Source: Gordonia pseudamarae (GTDB lineage: Bacteria; Actinomycetota; Actinomycetes; Mycobacteriales; Mycobacteriaceae). Taken from it: a stretch of 64,000 nucleotides of DNA. Position 1 is the stretch's first letter, and each line of letters begins with the position of its first letter. This document shows, one piece after another, positions 8,457-17,727 of this stretch. The notes under the pieces are model-generated. The model saw only the letters and a list, made by a program, of their open reading frames with translations. It made no database searches and was not told the origin of the DNA. The stretch spans positions 3,224,001-3,288,000 of the forward strand of contig NZ_CP045809.1 of NCBI RefSeq assembly GCF_025273675.1, written 5' to 3'. Made by a program: the position numbers and the translations under genes.

Positions 8457-9665
8457 CTACGCGGTGAGGATGTCGCGGACGATACCGTCGGCGAGAAGGC
8501 GGCCCGAGTCGGTCAGGACCAGGTGGGCACCGGCGTCGCACAGGAGCCCGTCGGCGACGAAGACATCAGCCCCGGCCCGTTCACGATCGGACAATTCCGA
8601 TACCGGAAGTCCTGTGCGGCAACGGATCTGCAACATCACACGTTCGGTGTGCCGATCCTCGTCGGCAAGTCTCTCGTCGTCGGCGATCGGCAGCGCGCCA
8701 CCAGCGAGCACACTCGCGTAGCGCGACGGGTGCTTGTGGTTCCACCACCGCACACCGTTGACGTGTGAATGCGCGCCCGGGCCTATCCCCCACCAGTCGT
8801 CGCTGTCCCAGTAGGCGATGTTGTGCCGGCACACCGACTCCGGGCCGGACGCCCAGTTCGACACCTCGTACCACTCGAGTCCGGCGGCGGCCAGCCGTGC
8901 GTCGATGAGCCGGTAGCGGCGGGCCAGCACGTCGTCGTCGGGGGCGGGCAACTCGCCGCGCCGCACCCGCCGGGCCAGTGCGGTGCCGTCCTCCACGATC
9001 AGGGCGTACGCGGACACGTGATCGACCCCCGCGGACAACACGGCGTCGAGGCTGGCCCGCAGGTCGTCGTCGGATTCGCCCGGCGTGCCGTAGATGAGAT
9101 CGAGGTTGACGTGCTCGAATCCGGCGGCGCGGGCCTCCCGCGCGGCGGCGACGGCCCGGCCGGGGGTGTGCTTGCGATCAAGGACGGCCAGCACGTGCTG
9201 AGCGGCCGACTGCATGCCCAGCGATATCCGGGTGTAGCCGGCCTCCCGCAGACCGGCGAAGAACTCCGGCGAGGTGGACTCGGGGTTGGACTCGGTGGTG
9301 ACCTCGGCACCCGGCGCCAGCTCGAAGGAGCCACGCACGTCGTCGAGCAGCCGGGCGAGCCCCGCGGTGCCGAGCAGCGACGGGGTGCCACCGCCGACGA
9401 AGACCGTCGACACCGGCCTCACCGAACCGAGTGCGGCTGCGGCGATGTCCAGTTCGCGGGCCACCGCCTCATGCCACGACGCCGGCGACGCCGACGATCC
9501 GAGTTCGCCGGCTGTGTAGGTATTGAAGTCGCAGTAGCCGCAGCGGGAGGCGCAGAACGGCACGTGCAGATAGAGGCCGAAACCCCTCGACGGGTCGGCC
9601 GAGCGGCACGCCGACCCGACCGCGGACGTCACCGGTACCGTGGCGGTGTCGATGATGGAACTCAC
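8457..9665 (-). CDS. hemW: Radical SAM heme chaperone HemW
   Basis: 402 aa. The radical-SAM cluster motif is C38-x3-C42-x2-C45 followed by DF (HVPFCASRCGYCDF), the HemN/HemW signature. The GGGTPSLL motif and a C-terminal HemN domain (WWGIGPGAHSHVNG, RHTERVMLQIR) follow. Proteins with this pattern, long annotated as oxygen-independent coproporphyrinogen oxidases, are HemW heme chaperones that carry heme to target proteins. The position next to the siroheme sulfite reductase operon is conserved in mycobacteria. It is divergent from that operon and shares its promoter region. Confidence 0.9.
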   Translation of the reverse strand: MSSIIDTATVPVTSAVGSACRSADPSRGFGLYLHVPFCASRCGYCDFNTYTAGELGSSASPASWHEAVARELDIAAAALGSVRPVSTVFVGGGTPSLLGTAGLARLLDDVRGSFELAPGAEVTTESNPESTSPEFFAGLREAGYTRISLGMQSAAQHVLAVLDRKHTPGRAVAAAREARAAGFEHVNLDLIYGTPGESDDDLRASLDAVLSAGVDHVSAYALIVEDGTALARRVRRGELPAPDDDVLARRYRLIDARLAAAGLEWYEVSNWASGPESVCRHNIAYWDSDDWWGIGPGAHSHVNGVRWWNHKHPSRYASVLAGGALPIADDERLADEDRHTERVMLQIRCRTGLPVSELSDRERAGADVFVADGLLCDAGAHLVLTDSGRLLADGIVRDILTA

Positions 9666-9768
9666 CCGCCCATCATGCGCCCAGTCCTGCGACTATCCCA
9701 ATCGAGCTTTTGCGTCACCGTGAGGAAAAATAACCCCAAGTAGACGCGGCGGCCCGTCCCGTGGCACC
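9666..9768. other. Divergent intergenic region hemW / sulfur operon
   Basis: Together with the leader below, 380 bases separate hemW from nirA. This upstream part contains the AT-richest stretch of the area (around 9722-9734) and so probably the sulfur-operon promoter. I could not fix convincing -35/-10 boxes. Confidence 0.4.
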
Positions 9769-9858
9769 ATGGACGGCGTGACTTCTTCCGGGGTGTGGCT
9801 GACGATGCGTCGCCACATTGATCTCAAGCGCGTAGCCAGCGCATCCTGTCGTCCTTAG
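9769..9858 (+). CDS. Cysteine leader peptide of the nirA-cysH-cysD-cysN operon
   Basis: A 29-codon ORF (ATG 9769; in-frame GTG at 9778 and ATG at 9805 are alternatives) ends in RRHIDLKRVASASCRP and a TAG at 9856. The LRRHIDLKRV block with terminal cysteine is the hallmark of the actinobacterial cysteine leader peptides placed upstream of sulfite reductase genes (the Ms4527A type of M. smegmatis). There, ribosome stalling at cysteine codons when Cys-tRNA is scarce relieves attenuation of the downstream sulfur genes. This copy has only one cysteine codon where others have a run, so its response may be weaker. Function is by analogy. Confidence 0.75.
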   Translation: MDGVTSSGVWLTMRRHIDLKRVASASCRP

Positions 9859-9869
9859 ACGACGTGTGA

Positions 9870-9939
9870 CTGTCGCGGATTCCGTCCGCCGCGTTCCCCG
9901 GTCCAGTGGCCAGCAGCGCCTTTCGAACCACCGCGACAG
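9870..9939 (+). promoter_or_regulatory. Possible attenuator pairing after the leader peptide
   Basis: A perfect 9-base inverted repeat, CTGTCGCGG at 9870-9878 and CCGCGACAG at 9931-9939, starts 12 bases after the leader stop, and the nirA start is about 106 bases further on. A small GGCGC/GCGCC hairpin (10020-10032) sits just before the nirA ribosome-binding site. Either could be part of the switch; no folding was computed. Confidence 0.35.
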
Positions 9940-10045
9940 ATTCTCGGCCCCGAAACAGTCCCCCGCCCGCGCGGGATGCCGCCACGTGATCTTCAGCCCA
10001 TTTGATCGTGACATGACCCGGCGCTGCGCGCCGACAGGAGACTCC

Positions 10046-12127
10046 ATGACGTCGACCACGGATGCCCTCACCACCCAGGACAGCACCGAACCCTCGGACA
10101 GCGCCGTAACCGGTGACCGCACACCCGCGAACGGCGGCACCGCGTCCGACGAGGCCGCCCCGGCAACCCGGCCGCGTACCAGGCCCCGCACGGCCCGGGC
10201 CCCGTCCACCGGCGAGGCCCCCGTCCGCCAGCGGACCCCACGCCCGGCCGCCGACGGCGAAGCCCCGCGCGCCCGCACCCCGCGCACACCCGCCGCCGAT
10301 GGTGAGGAACCCCGCGCCCGCACCCCGCGCACACCAAGGGCAGAGGGTGAGACACCCGCCCGCACCCGGACCCCGCGCGCCGCCGCCACCCCCACCGACG
10401 GCGAGGCACCCGCCCGCACCCGGGCACCCCGGACCCCGCGCACCGACGGCGAGGCACCGGCCCGCAAGGCGCGTCCGGTCAAGCGCCGCGCCGAAGGCCA
10501 GTGGAAGCTCGGTTACCGCGAGCCGCTGAACCCCAACGAGCAGGCCAAGAAGGACGACCACCCGCTCAACGTTCGCGCCCGCATCGAGAACATCTACGCC
10601 AAGAACGGTTTCGACTCGATCGACAAGCAGGACCTGCGCGGCCGGATGCGCTGGTGGGGCCTGTACACCCAGCGCCGCGAGGGCTACGACGGCACCTGGA
10701 CCGGCGACGAGAACATCGACCTGCTCGAAGACAACCACTTCATGATGCGGATCCGCTGCGACGCCGGCGCGCTGTCGGCCGAGCAGCTGCGCACGCTCGG
10801 TCAGCTGTCGACCGAATTCGCCCGCGACACCGCCGACCTGTCCGACCGCGAGAACGTCCAGTACCACTGGATCCGCGTCGAGGACGTGCCCACCATCTGG
10901 GAACGTATCGAGGCCGTCGGACTCAAGACCACCCAGGCCTGCGGCGACTGCCCCCGCGTCGTGCTCGGTTCACCACTGGCCGGCGAGGCCGTCGATGAGG
11001 TTCTCGACCCCACCCCGGCGATCGACGAGATCGTCCGCCGTTACATCGGCGACAAGAACCTGTCCAACCTGCCGCGCAAGTTCAAGACCGCCATCTCCGG
11101 CCTGCAAGATGTGGCGCACGAGATCAACGACATCGCCTTCATCGGTGTCGTCCACCCCGAACACGGCCCAGGTCTGGACCTGTGGGTCGGCGGCGGTCTG
11201 TCGACCAACCCGATGCTGGCCCAGCGGGTCGGCGCGTGGGTGCCACTGGACGAGGTCCCTGATGTGTGGGAGGGCGTGTGCTCGATCTTCCGCGACTACG
11301 GCTACCGCCGGTTGCGGTCCAAGGCACGGCTGAAGTTCCTCATCAAGGACTGGGGAATCGAGAAGTTCCGCCAGGTCCTCGAGGACGAGTACCTCGGCCG
11401 CAAACTCATCGACGGCCCGGCACCCGAACCACTCACCGAACCACGTAACCACGTCGGGGTGCAGAAGCTCAAGAACGGCCTCAATGCCGTCGGTTTCGCC
11501 GCCATCGCCGGTCGGGTGTCGGGTACCAAGCTCACCGCCGTCGCCGACGCCGCCGAACGTGCCGGCTCGGACCGGATCCGGTTCACCCCATATCAGAAGC
11601 TGATCGTGCTCGATGTGCCCGACGACAAGGTCGATTCGCTCATCTCCGAGCTCGCCGGTCACGGACTGTCGGGCCGCCCGTCCAACTGGCGCCGCAACCT
11701 CATGGCGTGCAGCGGAATCGAGTTCTGCAAGCTATCGTTCGTCGAAACCCGCAAGCGCTCCCAGGATCTGGTGCCCGAACTCGAAGAGCGCCTGGCCGAT
11801 ATCAACTCTCAGCTCGACGTTCCGATCACCGTGAACATCAACGGCTGCCCCAACTCGTGCGCGCGTTCGCAGGTCGCCGACATCGGTTTCAAGGGCCAGC
11901 TCGTGGAGGACGACAACGGCGGGCAGGTCGAGGGTTTCCAGGTGCACCTGGGCGGAAGCCTCGGCCTGGATTCCGGTTTCGGCCGCAAGCTGCGTCAGCA
12001 CAAGGTGACCTCCGTCGAACTGGGCGATTACATCGACCGGGTCGTCCGCAATTTCGTCGCACAGCGTGAGCAAGGCGAGCGGTTCGCCCAATGGGCCGTT
12101 CGCGCAGACGAGGAGGCACTGCGATGA
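10046..12127 (+). CDS. nirA: Ferredoxin-dependent sulfite reductase (siroheme, 4Fe-4S)
   Basis: 693 aa. ATG 10046 is preceded by ACAGGAG at 6 bases. From about residue 153 the protein is a typical NirA/SirA: two ferredoxin-like/siroheme repeats, with cluster cysteines in ACSGIEFC (about C555, C561) and NGCPNSC (about C601, C605). It also carries the YTQR tyrosine (about Y207) and ACGDCPR cysteine (about C299) that are cross-linked in the M. tuberculosis enzyme. It reduces sulfite to sulfide. The first 150 residues are odd: a low-complexity Pro/Ala/Arg/Thr tract with repeats of the type DGEAPARTRTPRTP, absent from M. tuberculosis NirA. First structural gene of the operon; its stop overlaps the cysH start (ATGA). 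An old label as nitrite reductase is less likely given the cys neighbours. Confidence 0.92.
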   Translation: MTSTTDALTTQDSTEPSDSAVTGDRTPANGGTASDEAAPATRPRTRPRTARAPSTGEAPVRQRTPRPAADGEAPRARTPRTPAADGEEPRARTPRTPRAEGETPARTRTPRAAATPTDGEAPARTRAPRTPRTDGEAPARKARPVKRRAEGQWKLGYREPLNPNEQAKKDDHPLNVRARIENIYAKNGFDSIDKQDLRGRMRWWGLYTQRREGYDGTWTGDENIDLLEDNHFMMRIRCDAGALSAEQLRTLGQLSTEFARDTADLSDRENVQYHWIRVEDVPTIWERIEAVGLKTTQACGDCPRVVLGSPLAGEAVDEVLDPTPAIDEIVRRYIGDKNLSNLPRKFKTAISGLQDVAHEINDIAFIGVVHPEHGPGLDLWVGGGLSTNPMLAQRVGAWVPLDEVPDVWEGVCSIFRDYGYRRLRSKARLKFLIKDWGIEKFRQVLEDEYLGRKLIDGPAPEPLTEPRNHVGVQKLKNGLNAVGFAAIAGRVSGTKLTAVADAAERAGSDRIRFTPYQKLIVLDVPDDKVDSLISELAGHGLSGRPSNWRRNLMACSGIEFCKLSFVETRKRSQDLVPELEERLADINSQLDVPITVNINGCPNSCARSQVADIGFKGQLVEDDNGGQVEGFQVHLGGSLGLDSGFGRKLRQHKVTSVELGDYIDRVVRNFVAQREQGERFAQWAVRADEEALR

Positions 12128-12873
12128 CCACCGGAACCGTGACCCGCACTGGCAGACGGCACAGCGAGGACGAGTTGCGCGCGATCGCCGAGCGGGGTGC
12201 CGCCGAACTCGGCACCGACGCCGGCCCGGAGGAGTTGCTGGCCTGGACGGCACGGACATTCGGCGACAACTTCGTGGTGGCCTCCAACATGCAGGATGCC
12301 GTCCTGGTCGATCTGGCCGCCAAGCACATCGACACCGACCTGCTCGACGGGCACCCACTCAAGATCCTGTTCCTGGACACCGGCTATCACTTCGTCGAAA
12401 CCCTCGGCACCCGTGACGCGGTCGAGCAGGTCTACGGCGTGGAGATGGTCAATATCCACCCCGAGCACACCGTCGCCGAACAGGATGAACTGCTGGGCCG
12501 CAACCTGTTCTCCCGTGACCCCGGCGAATGCTGCCGGTTGCGGAAGGTGGTGCCGCTCAAGACCAATCTGGCGCGCTACGACGCCTGGGTGACCGGCATC
12601 CGCCGCGTCGAGGCACCCACGCGCGCCAATGCCCCGTTGATCTCGTTCGACGAGGGCTTCGGGCTGGTCAAGATCAACCCGATCGCCCCCTGGTCCGACG
12701 AGGTGATGCAGGACTACATCGACACCAACGGCGTCCTCGTCAATCTGCTTGTCGACGAGGGTTATCCGTCCATCGGATGCGCCCCGTGCACCGCCAAACC
12801 CGAACCCGGATCCGATCCGCGCAGTGGCCGGTGGGCCGGCCGCGCCAAGACAGAATGTGGGCTACACGCATGA
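12124..12873 (+). CDS. cysH: Adenylylsulfate (APS) reductase, 4Fe-4S type
   Basis: 249 aa. The cluster cysteines C136-C137 (ECCRLRK) and C219-C222 (IGCAPC) mark the APS-reducing, iron-sulfur form. The catalytic cysteine is in the C-terminal ECGLH motif (C245). It reduces APS directly to sulfite with thioredoxin, which fits the absence of an APS kinase gene in this cluster. The ATG at 12124 overlaps the nirA stop and the end overlaps cysD, so translation is probably coupled. Confidence 0.93.
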   Translation: MTTGTVTRTGRRHSEDELRAIAERGAAELGTDAGPEELLAWTARTFGDNFVVASNMQDAVLVDLAAKHIDTDLLDGHPLKILFLDTGYHFVETLGTRDAVEQVYGVEMVNIHPEHTVAEQDELLGRNLFSRDPGECCRLRKVVPLKTNLARYDAWVTGIRRVEAPTRANAPLISFDEGFGLVKINPIAPWSDEVMQDYIDTNGVLVNLLVDEGYPSIGCAPCTAKPEPGSDPRSGRWAGRAKTECGLHA

Positions 12874-13838
12874 CCACCATCGATACCAGCAGAGCAGGAG
12901 CCGACGTGTTTATCGACGAGCTTCCCCCAGAAGAGATCCACGCCGACGAGTTCACCACGCTGGACGCGCTCGAATCCGAGGCAATCCACATCTTCCGCGA
13001 GGTGGCCGGCGAGTTCGAGCGGCCGGTGATCCTGTTCTCCGGCGGCAAGGACTCCACCGTTCTGCTGCACCTGGCGCTCAAGGCGTTCTGGCCGGCACCG
13101 CTGCCGTTCGCATTGCTGCACGTGGACACCGGACACAATCTGCCCGAGATCATCCAGTTCCGCGACGAGATCGTCGAACGGCACAACCTGCGCCTGCATG
13201 TGGCCTCGGTCGAGGAGTATCTGGCCGACGGCCGCCTCACCGAACGGCCCGACGGCATCCGCAACCCGCTGCAGACCATCCCCCTGCTCGACGCCATCAC
13301 CGAGAACCGCTTCGACGCGGTGTTCGGCGGCGGTCGCCGCGACGAGGAGCGTTCGCGGGCCAAGGAGCGGATCTTCTCGCTGCGCAACGCCTTCGGCCAG
13401 TGGGATCCCAAGCGTCAGCGTCCCGAACTGTGGAACGTGTACAACGGCAAGCACGCGCCGGGTGAGCATGTGCGCGTGTTCCCGCTGAGCAACTGGACCG
13501 AACTCGACATCTGGCGCTACATCGCCCGCGAACAGGTCCTGCTCGCTCCGCTGTACTACGCGCACGAGCGCGAGGTGTACGAACGCGACGGCATGTGGAT
13601 GACCTCCGGTTCGTGGGGCGGGCCCCGCGAAGACGAGACCGTGGAGGTCCGCACAGTGCGCTACCGCACCGTGGGCGACGGATCCACCACCGGCGCAATA
13701 CTTTCCGATGCAGACACCAACGAGGCCGTCCTCGACGAGGTGGCGGCGTCCCGGCTCACCGAACGCGGCGCCACCCGCGGCGACGACCGGGTCTCCGAGG
13801 CCGCGATGGAAGACCGCAAACGCGAAGGATACTTCTGA
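12870..13838 (+). CDS. cysD: Sulfate adenylyltransferase subunit 2
   Basis: 322 aa PP-loop nucleotidyltransferase. It has the SGGKDST loop near residue 55, followed by HVDTGHN, GGRRDEERSRAKER and the C-terminal DRKREGYF ending typical of CysD. With CysN it makes APS from sulfate and ATP. The start is taken at the ATG that overlaps the cysH stop, because residues upstream do not match the family. Confidence 0.95.
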   Translation: MTTIDTSRAGADVFIDELPPEEIHADEFTTLDALESEAIHIFREVAGEFERPVILFSGGKDSTVLLHLALKAFWPAPLPFALLHVDTGHNLPEIIQFRDEIVERHNLRLHVASVEEYLADGRLTERPDGIRNPLQTIPLLDAITENRFDAVFGGGRRDEERSRAKERIFSLRNAFGQWDPKRQRPELWNVYNGKHAPGEHVRVFPLSNWTELDIWRYIAREQVLLAPLYYAHEREVYERDGMWMTSGSWGGPREDETVEVRTVRYRTVGDGSTTGAILSDADTNEAVLDEVAASRLTERGATRGDDRVSEAAMEDRKREGYF

Positions 13839-15139
13839 TGAAACACCTCCCCGATCTGCTGCGCATCGCCACGGCGGGCAGCGTCGACGACGGTAAGTCC
13901 ACCCTGGTCGGACGGCTGCTCTACGACACCAAATCCGTTCTGGCCGACCAGATCGACGCCGTCGTACGCGCATCGGTCGACCGCGGTCTCGACGGCCCCG
14001 ACCTGTCCCTGCTCGTCGACGGCCTGCGCGCCGAGCGTGAACAGGGCATCACCATCGACGTGGCCTACCGCTATTTCGCCACGCCGCAGCGCTCGTTCGT
14101 CCTCGCCGACACCCCCGGCCACGTGCAGTACACCCGCAACACCGTGTCCGGCGCCTCCACCGCACAGCTGGTCATCCTGCTGGTCGACGCCCGCAACGGC
14201 GTCGTCGCCCAGACCCGGCGGCACGCCGCGGTGATGGCACTTCTCGGTGTGCCGCAACTGGTTCTGGCGGTCAACAAGATCGATCTGGTGAACAATCCCG
14301 CGGAGGTGTTCGCGCAGATCTCGCAGGAGTTCGGCGAACTGACCCGTTCGCTCGGCTGGTCCGATGACCAGGTCATCGAGATCCCGGTGTCGGCACTGCA
14401 CGGCGACAACGTCGCGATCAAGTCCGACCGCACCCCCTACTACGACGGTCCGACTCTCATCGAGCACCTGGAGACGGTGCCCAACGTCACCGACCGCCGC
14501 CAGGTGGGCCTGCGTTTTCCGGTGCAGTACGTCATCCGTCCCCGCACAGCCGAGTACCCCGACTACCGCGGCTATGCCGGACAGATCGCGGCCGGCCGGG
14601 TGTCGGTGGGCGACGAGGTGGTGATACTGCCGTCGGGAACGCGCACCACCATCAGCCAGATCGATACCGCCGACGGGCAACTGGCCACCGCGCACACCGG
14701 GCGCAGCGTCACCCTGCTGCTCGCCGACGATGTGGATGCCTCCCGCGGTGATGTCATCGCCGCCGTCGCGGACGCTCCCGAGCCGATTCAGCAGTTCACC
14801 GCCACGGTGTGCTGGCTGGCCGAGAAGCCGCTGCGCCCGGGTGCCCGGCTGCTCCTCAAACACGGCACCCGCACCACGCAGGCAATCATCGGCGGCCTCG
14901 ACGCGCTGTTCGACGAGCAGAATCTGACCCTGATCGAGTCACCGAACACGGTGGAACTCAACCAGATCGGCCGTATCACGGTACAGACGGCCGAACCGAT
15001 CGTCGCCGACGACTACCAGGTGAACCGGGAGAACGGCAGCTTCCTGCTCATCGACCCGCAGGGCGGCAACACCCTGGCCGCGGGCTTGGTGGGCGACGCG
15101 TTGGCCCCACTGCACCTGCAGCAGGCCGAACTCGTCTGA
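13838..15139 (+). CDS. cysN: Sulfate adenylyltransferase subunit 1 (GTPase), without APS kinase domain
   Basis: 433 aa elongation-factor-like GTPase that drives APS synthesis. It has G1 GSVDDGKST, switch region EREQGITIDVAYRYF, G3 DTPGH and G4 NKID, then two beta-barrel domains. The M. tuberculosis homologue is a CysN-CysC fusion of about 614 aa; here the protein ends after the GTPase part and no cysC follows. PAPS would need a kinase encoded elsewhere, while sulfur assimilation through CysH does not. Overlaps the cysD stop by one base. Confidence 0.95.
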   Translation: MKHLPDLLRIATAGSVDDGKSTLVGRLLYDTKSVLADQIDAVVRASVDRGLDGPDLSLLVDGLRAEREQGITIDVAYRYFATPQRSFVLADTPGHVQYTRNTVSGASTAQLVILLVDARNGVVAQTRRHAAVMALLGVPQLVLAVNKIDLVNNPAEVFAQISQEFGELTRSLGWSDDQVIEIPVSALHGDNVAIKSDRTPYYDGPTLIEHLETVPNVTDRRQVGLRFPVQYVIRPRTAEYPDYRGYAGQIAAGRVSVGDEVVILPSGTRTTISQIDTADGQLATAHTGRSVTLLLADDVDASRGDVIAAVADAPEPIQQFTATVCWLAEKPLRPGARLLLKHGTRTTQAIIGGLDALFDEQNLTLIESPNTVELNQIGRITVQTAEPIVADDYQVNRENGSFLLIDPQGGNTLAAGLVGDALAPLHLQQAELV

Positions 15140-15144
15140 CGGCT

Positions 15145-15915
15145 GTGCCCGTCGATTCTCCCCGGCTGCTGCTCGTCGCGCACGGGAGCCGCGATCCTCG
15201 GTTCGCGGCCACCGCGCGACGGGTGACGGCATCGGTCGCCTCGGCGATGCCCGGTGTCGATGTCGAACTGGCATACCTCGATCTGAACGAACCGACCATC
15301 GGTGAGGCGATCGAGCGGTCCGGCGACTGTGTGGTCGTCCCGCTGCTGTTCGCCGAAGGATTCCACTCCAAGATCGATCTGCCGGCGATCATCGCCGAAC
15401 ATTCCCTTCCGGGTCGCCGGGTGGTCCAGACCCCGGTGATCGGTTCTCATCCGTTGGCCCGCGCGCTCGCCGACCGGCTGGCCGAAGCGGGCCTGTGCGA
15501 CGGCGACGGCGTACTGCTGTGCGCCGTCGGTTCGTCCGACGCGGGCGCCGACCGGCATGTCCGGCACCGCGCCATCGAACTGTCGACACTGCTGCACCGG
15601 CCCGTCGAGGTCGTGTTCGCCACCAAACTCGGATCGGGTGAACACGAGCTGCTGTCCGCGGTCCGGCGGCTGAAAGCCACCGGTGCGCGGCGCATCGCGC
15701 TCAGCCCCTACTTCCTGTCGGCGGGTCTGCTCACCGAACGCGTCGACACCGCCCTCGACCGGTTGTGCCCCGACGCCCTGGTTGCCGGCCCCCTCGGCGC
15801 ACACCCCGATGTGGTCAGCGCGGTCACCGACCTGTACGCCGACGCCGCCGGGTTCGGTCCGGCGTCCGACGGCCGGGCCGACGAGCTCGTCCCCGAAGGT
15901 CTCCGATCCTGCTGA
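15145..15915 (+). CDS. Sirohydrochlorin chelatase (CbiX/SirB type, Che1-like)
   Basis: 256 aa, GTG start 6 bases after the cysN stop. Two chelatase half-domains are visible. The first opens with LLLVAHGSRDPRF, whose histidine (H13) is the metal ligand; the second ends in IALSPYFLSAG. The family inserts iron (or cobalt) into sirohydrochlorin; here it would supply siroheme to NirA. The same gene follows cysH in M. tuberculosis (Rv2393, che1). Last gene of the sulfur-reduction operon. Confidence 0.85.
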   Translation: MPVDSPRLLLVAHGSRDPRFAATARRVTASVASAMPGVDVELAYLDLNEPTIGEAIERSGDCVVVPLLFAEGFHSKIDLPAIIAEHSLPGRRVVQTPVIGSHPLARALADRLAEAGLCDGDGVLLCAVGSSDAGADRHVRHRAIELSTLLHRPVEVVFATKLGSGEHELLSAVRRLKATGARRIALSPYFLSAGLLTERVDTALDRLCPDALVAGPLGAHPDVVSAVTDLYADAAGFGPASDGRADELVPEGLRSC

Positions 15916-15916
15916 G

Positions 15917-15942
15917 GCCTATGCCCGCCCACGGGCATAGGC
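15917..15942. terminator. Perfect 11-bp hairpin after the sulfur operon
   Basis: GCCTATGCCCG and its exact complement CGGGCATAGGC enclose the 4-base loop CCCA, one base after the chelatase stop. There is no T-run, as is common for actinobacterial terminators, and the alpha/beta hydrolase starts only 7 bases later. It may terminate the operon or act as an operator for the next gene. Confidence 0.55.
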
Positions 15943-15949
15943 TCACACC

Positions 15950-16744
15950 ATGCGGGATTTCATCACCGATGTCGACGGTGCACGGCTTTCGGGCGAAACC
16001 TCCGAGGCACCGGCCGTCGTGCTGGTGCACGGGATGGCCGGTGACCGGTACGACTGGAACATGCTCGTCGACACGCTTCCGGACTCGCTCGCGCTCCTGC
16101 GCTACGACCTTCGCGGGTTCGGTGCGTCCACGGCGACCGACGGCGTCACGTTTTCACATTCGGACGATCTGATCGCCGTGCTCGATGCCCAGGGCATCGA
16201 CCGCGCCGTCCTGGTGGGGGTGTCGATGGGCGGTGCGATCGTCGCCAACACCGCGCTCAACCATCCCGATCGGGTGTCGGGCCTGGTGCTGATCAGCCCG
16301 GGACTGATCGGCTGGCGCTGGTCCCGCGACTGGCGCACCCGCTGGAGGGACGTCGCCGCACTGGTCCGGGCCGGCGACATCGATGCCGCCCGATCTCTGT
16401 GGTGGGCGCACCCGATGTTCGACGCGGTACGGGAAACCTCCGGTGCCGGCGACCTGAGAGAGGCCCTGGACCGCTATCACGGCCGGCAATGGCTCGGCGA
16501 CGACCAGCGTCCCGAACTCCCCGACATCGAACGCCTGCACACCCTCCGGACGCCGACCGTCCTGCTCAGCGGTGGCCGGGATGTCGAGGACATGCGCCTG
16601 ATCGCCGACACCATCTCCGCCGCCGCACCGAACGTCGAGCGCATCGACCTCCCCGACGCCGGCCACATGCTGCACCGGGAACGCCCCGCCGACGTCGCCG
16701 CCGCCATCACCCGCCTCACCCGGCCGATACTCAGACGGTCGTGA
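15950..16744 (+). CDS. Alpha/beta hydrolase
   Basis: 264 aa alpha/beta-hydrolase fold. It shows the oxyanion HG motif (VLVHGMAG), nucleophile elbow GVSMGG (S92), D211 in LSGGRDVED and H239 in DAGHMLHRE: a complete catalytic triad. No substrate can be named. It starts just after the hairpin that closes the sulfur operon, and its 3' end overlaps the oppositely oriented cysA by 14 bases, a tail-to-tail overlap that could make the two transcripts antisense at their ends. Confidence 0.8.
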   Translation: MRDFITDVDGARLSGETSEAPAVVLVHGMAGDRYDWNMLVDTLPDSLALLRYDLRGFGASTATDGVTFSHSDDLIAVLDAQGIDRAVLVGVSMGGAIVANTALNHPDRVSGLVLISPGLIGWRWSRDWRTRWRDVAALVRAGDIDAARSLWWAHPMFDAVRETSGAGDLREALDRYHGRQWLGDDQRPELPDIERLHTLRTPTVLLSGGRDVEDMRLIADTISAAAPNVERIDLPDAGHMLHRERPADVAAAITRLTRPILRRS

Positions 16745-17726
16745 GGGCCGGGACCTTGGTGGCGCGGGCGTAGATCTGCTCGCCGGTGACCAGGTTCAGC
16801 GCGTTGGCGTCACCACGGGTGATCTGTGCGGCGAACTCCTCTCCCGAGGCCAACGACGTGAGCTCGACGCGGGTCTCGAAACCGAGGTGAACCACCCGGT
16901 CGACGGTGGCCTTGATGACGCCGGTGTCGAGCTTGGCGTCGGCGGCGGGCAGGGCGAGTTCGGGGTTGCGGCCGATCCGGATGTCGTGCGGACGCACCAG
17001 CTCGCCGTTGAGCCGGACGGTCTGTCCGAGGAATGAGGCGACGAACTCGTTGGCCGGGCGGTCGTACAGGTCGTCGGGTGAGCCGACCTGCTCGATGCGT
17101 CCCTTGTTGAGTACCGCGATCCGGTCGGACACGTCGAGCGCCTCCTGCTGGTCGTGGGTCACCAGCACGGTGGTCACTCCGACGTCTTCGTGCAGGCGAC
17201 GCAACCATTTGCGCAGGTCATCGCGGACCTTGGCGTCGAGGGCGCCGAACGGCTCGTCGAGCAGCAACACCTGCGGATCGACCGCGAGTGCCCGGGCCAG
17301 CGCCATACGCTGGCGCTGACCGCCCGAAAGCTGTGCCGGATAGCGCTTCTGGAAGCCGGCGAGCCCGACGATCTCCAGCAGTTCGTCGACCTTGGCATCG
17401 ACCTCGGTCTTGGGCCGCTTGCGGATCTTGAGCCCGAACGCCACATTGTCGCGGACGGTGAGGTGTTTGAACGCGGCGTAGTGCTGGAACACGAACCCGA
17501 TGTCGCGCTTCTGCGGGGACGCGGTGGACACATCATTGCCCTTGATCACCACAGTGCCCGAGTCGAGTGCGTCGAGTCCCGCGATGGCGCGCAGCAGTGT
17601 CGACTTCCCCGAACCGGACGGTCCGAGCAGCGATGTGAGCGAGCCTTCGGGGATCTCGATCGACACGTCGTCGAGTGCGGCGAAATCTCCGTAGCGCTTG
17701 TTGGCGCCGGTCACTGTGATGGACAT
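16731..17726 (-). CDS. cysA: Sulfate ABC transporter ATP-binding protein
   Basis: 331 aa. Walker [11 protein letters not shown]-loop [14 protein letters not shown], signature [15 protein letters not shown], Walker [16 protein letters not shown] and the H-loop [14 protein letters not shown] are intact. A C-terminal regulatory extension (about 240-331) is typical of CysA/TOBE-type importers. ATG 17726 is one base after the cysW stop. Powers sulfate (or thiosulfate) import at the membrane with CysT, CysW and SubI. Confidence 0.95.
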   Translation of the reverse strand: MSITVTGANKRYGDFAALDDVSIEIPEGSLTSLLGPSGSGKSTLLRAIAGLDALDSGTVVIKGNDVSTASPQKRDIGFVFQHYAAFKHLTVRDNVAFGLKIRKRPKTEVDAKVDELLEIVGLAGFQKRYPAQLSGGQRQRMALARALAVDPQVLLLDEPFGALDAKVRDDLRKWLRRLHEDVGVTTVLVTHDQQEALDVSDRIAVLNKGRIEQVGSPDDLYDRPANEFVASFLGQTVRLNGELVRPHDIRIGRNPELALPAADAKLDTGVIKATVDRVVHLGFETRVELTSLASGEEFAAQITRGDANALNLVTGEQIYARATKVPALTTV

Positions 17727-17727
17727 G

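Noticed and set aside
9866..10045. NirA starting at 9866 with 60 more residues
   Set aside because: The ATG at 10046 has a near-perfect ribosome-binding site; the extra stretch would cover the attenuator region after the leader peptide.
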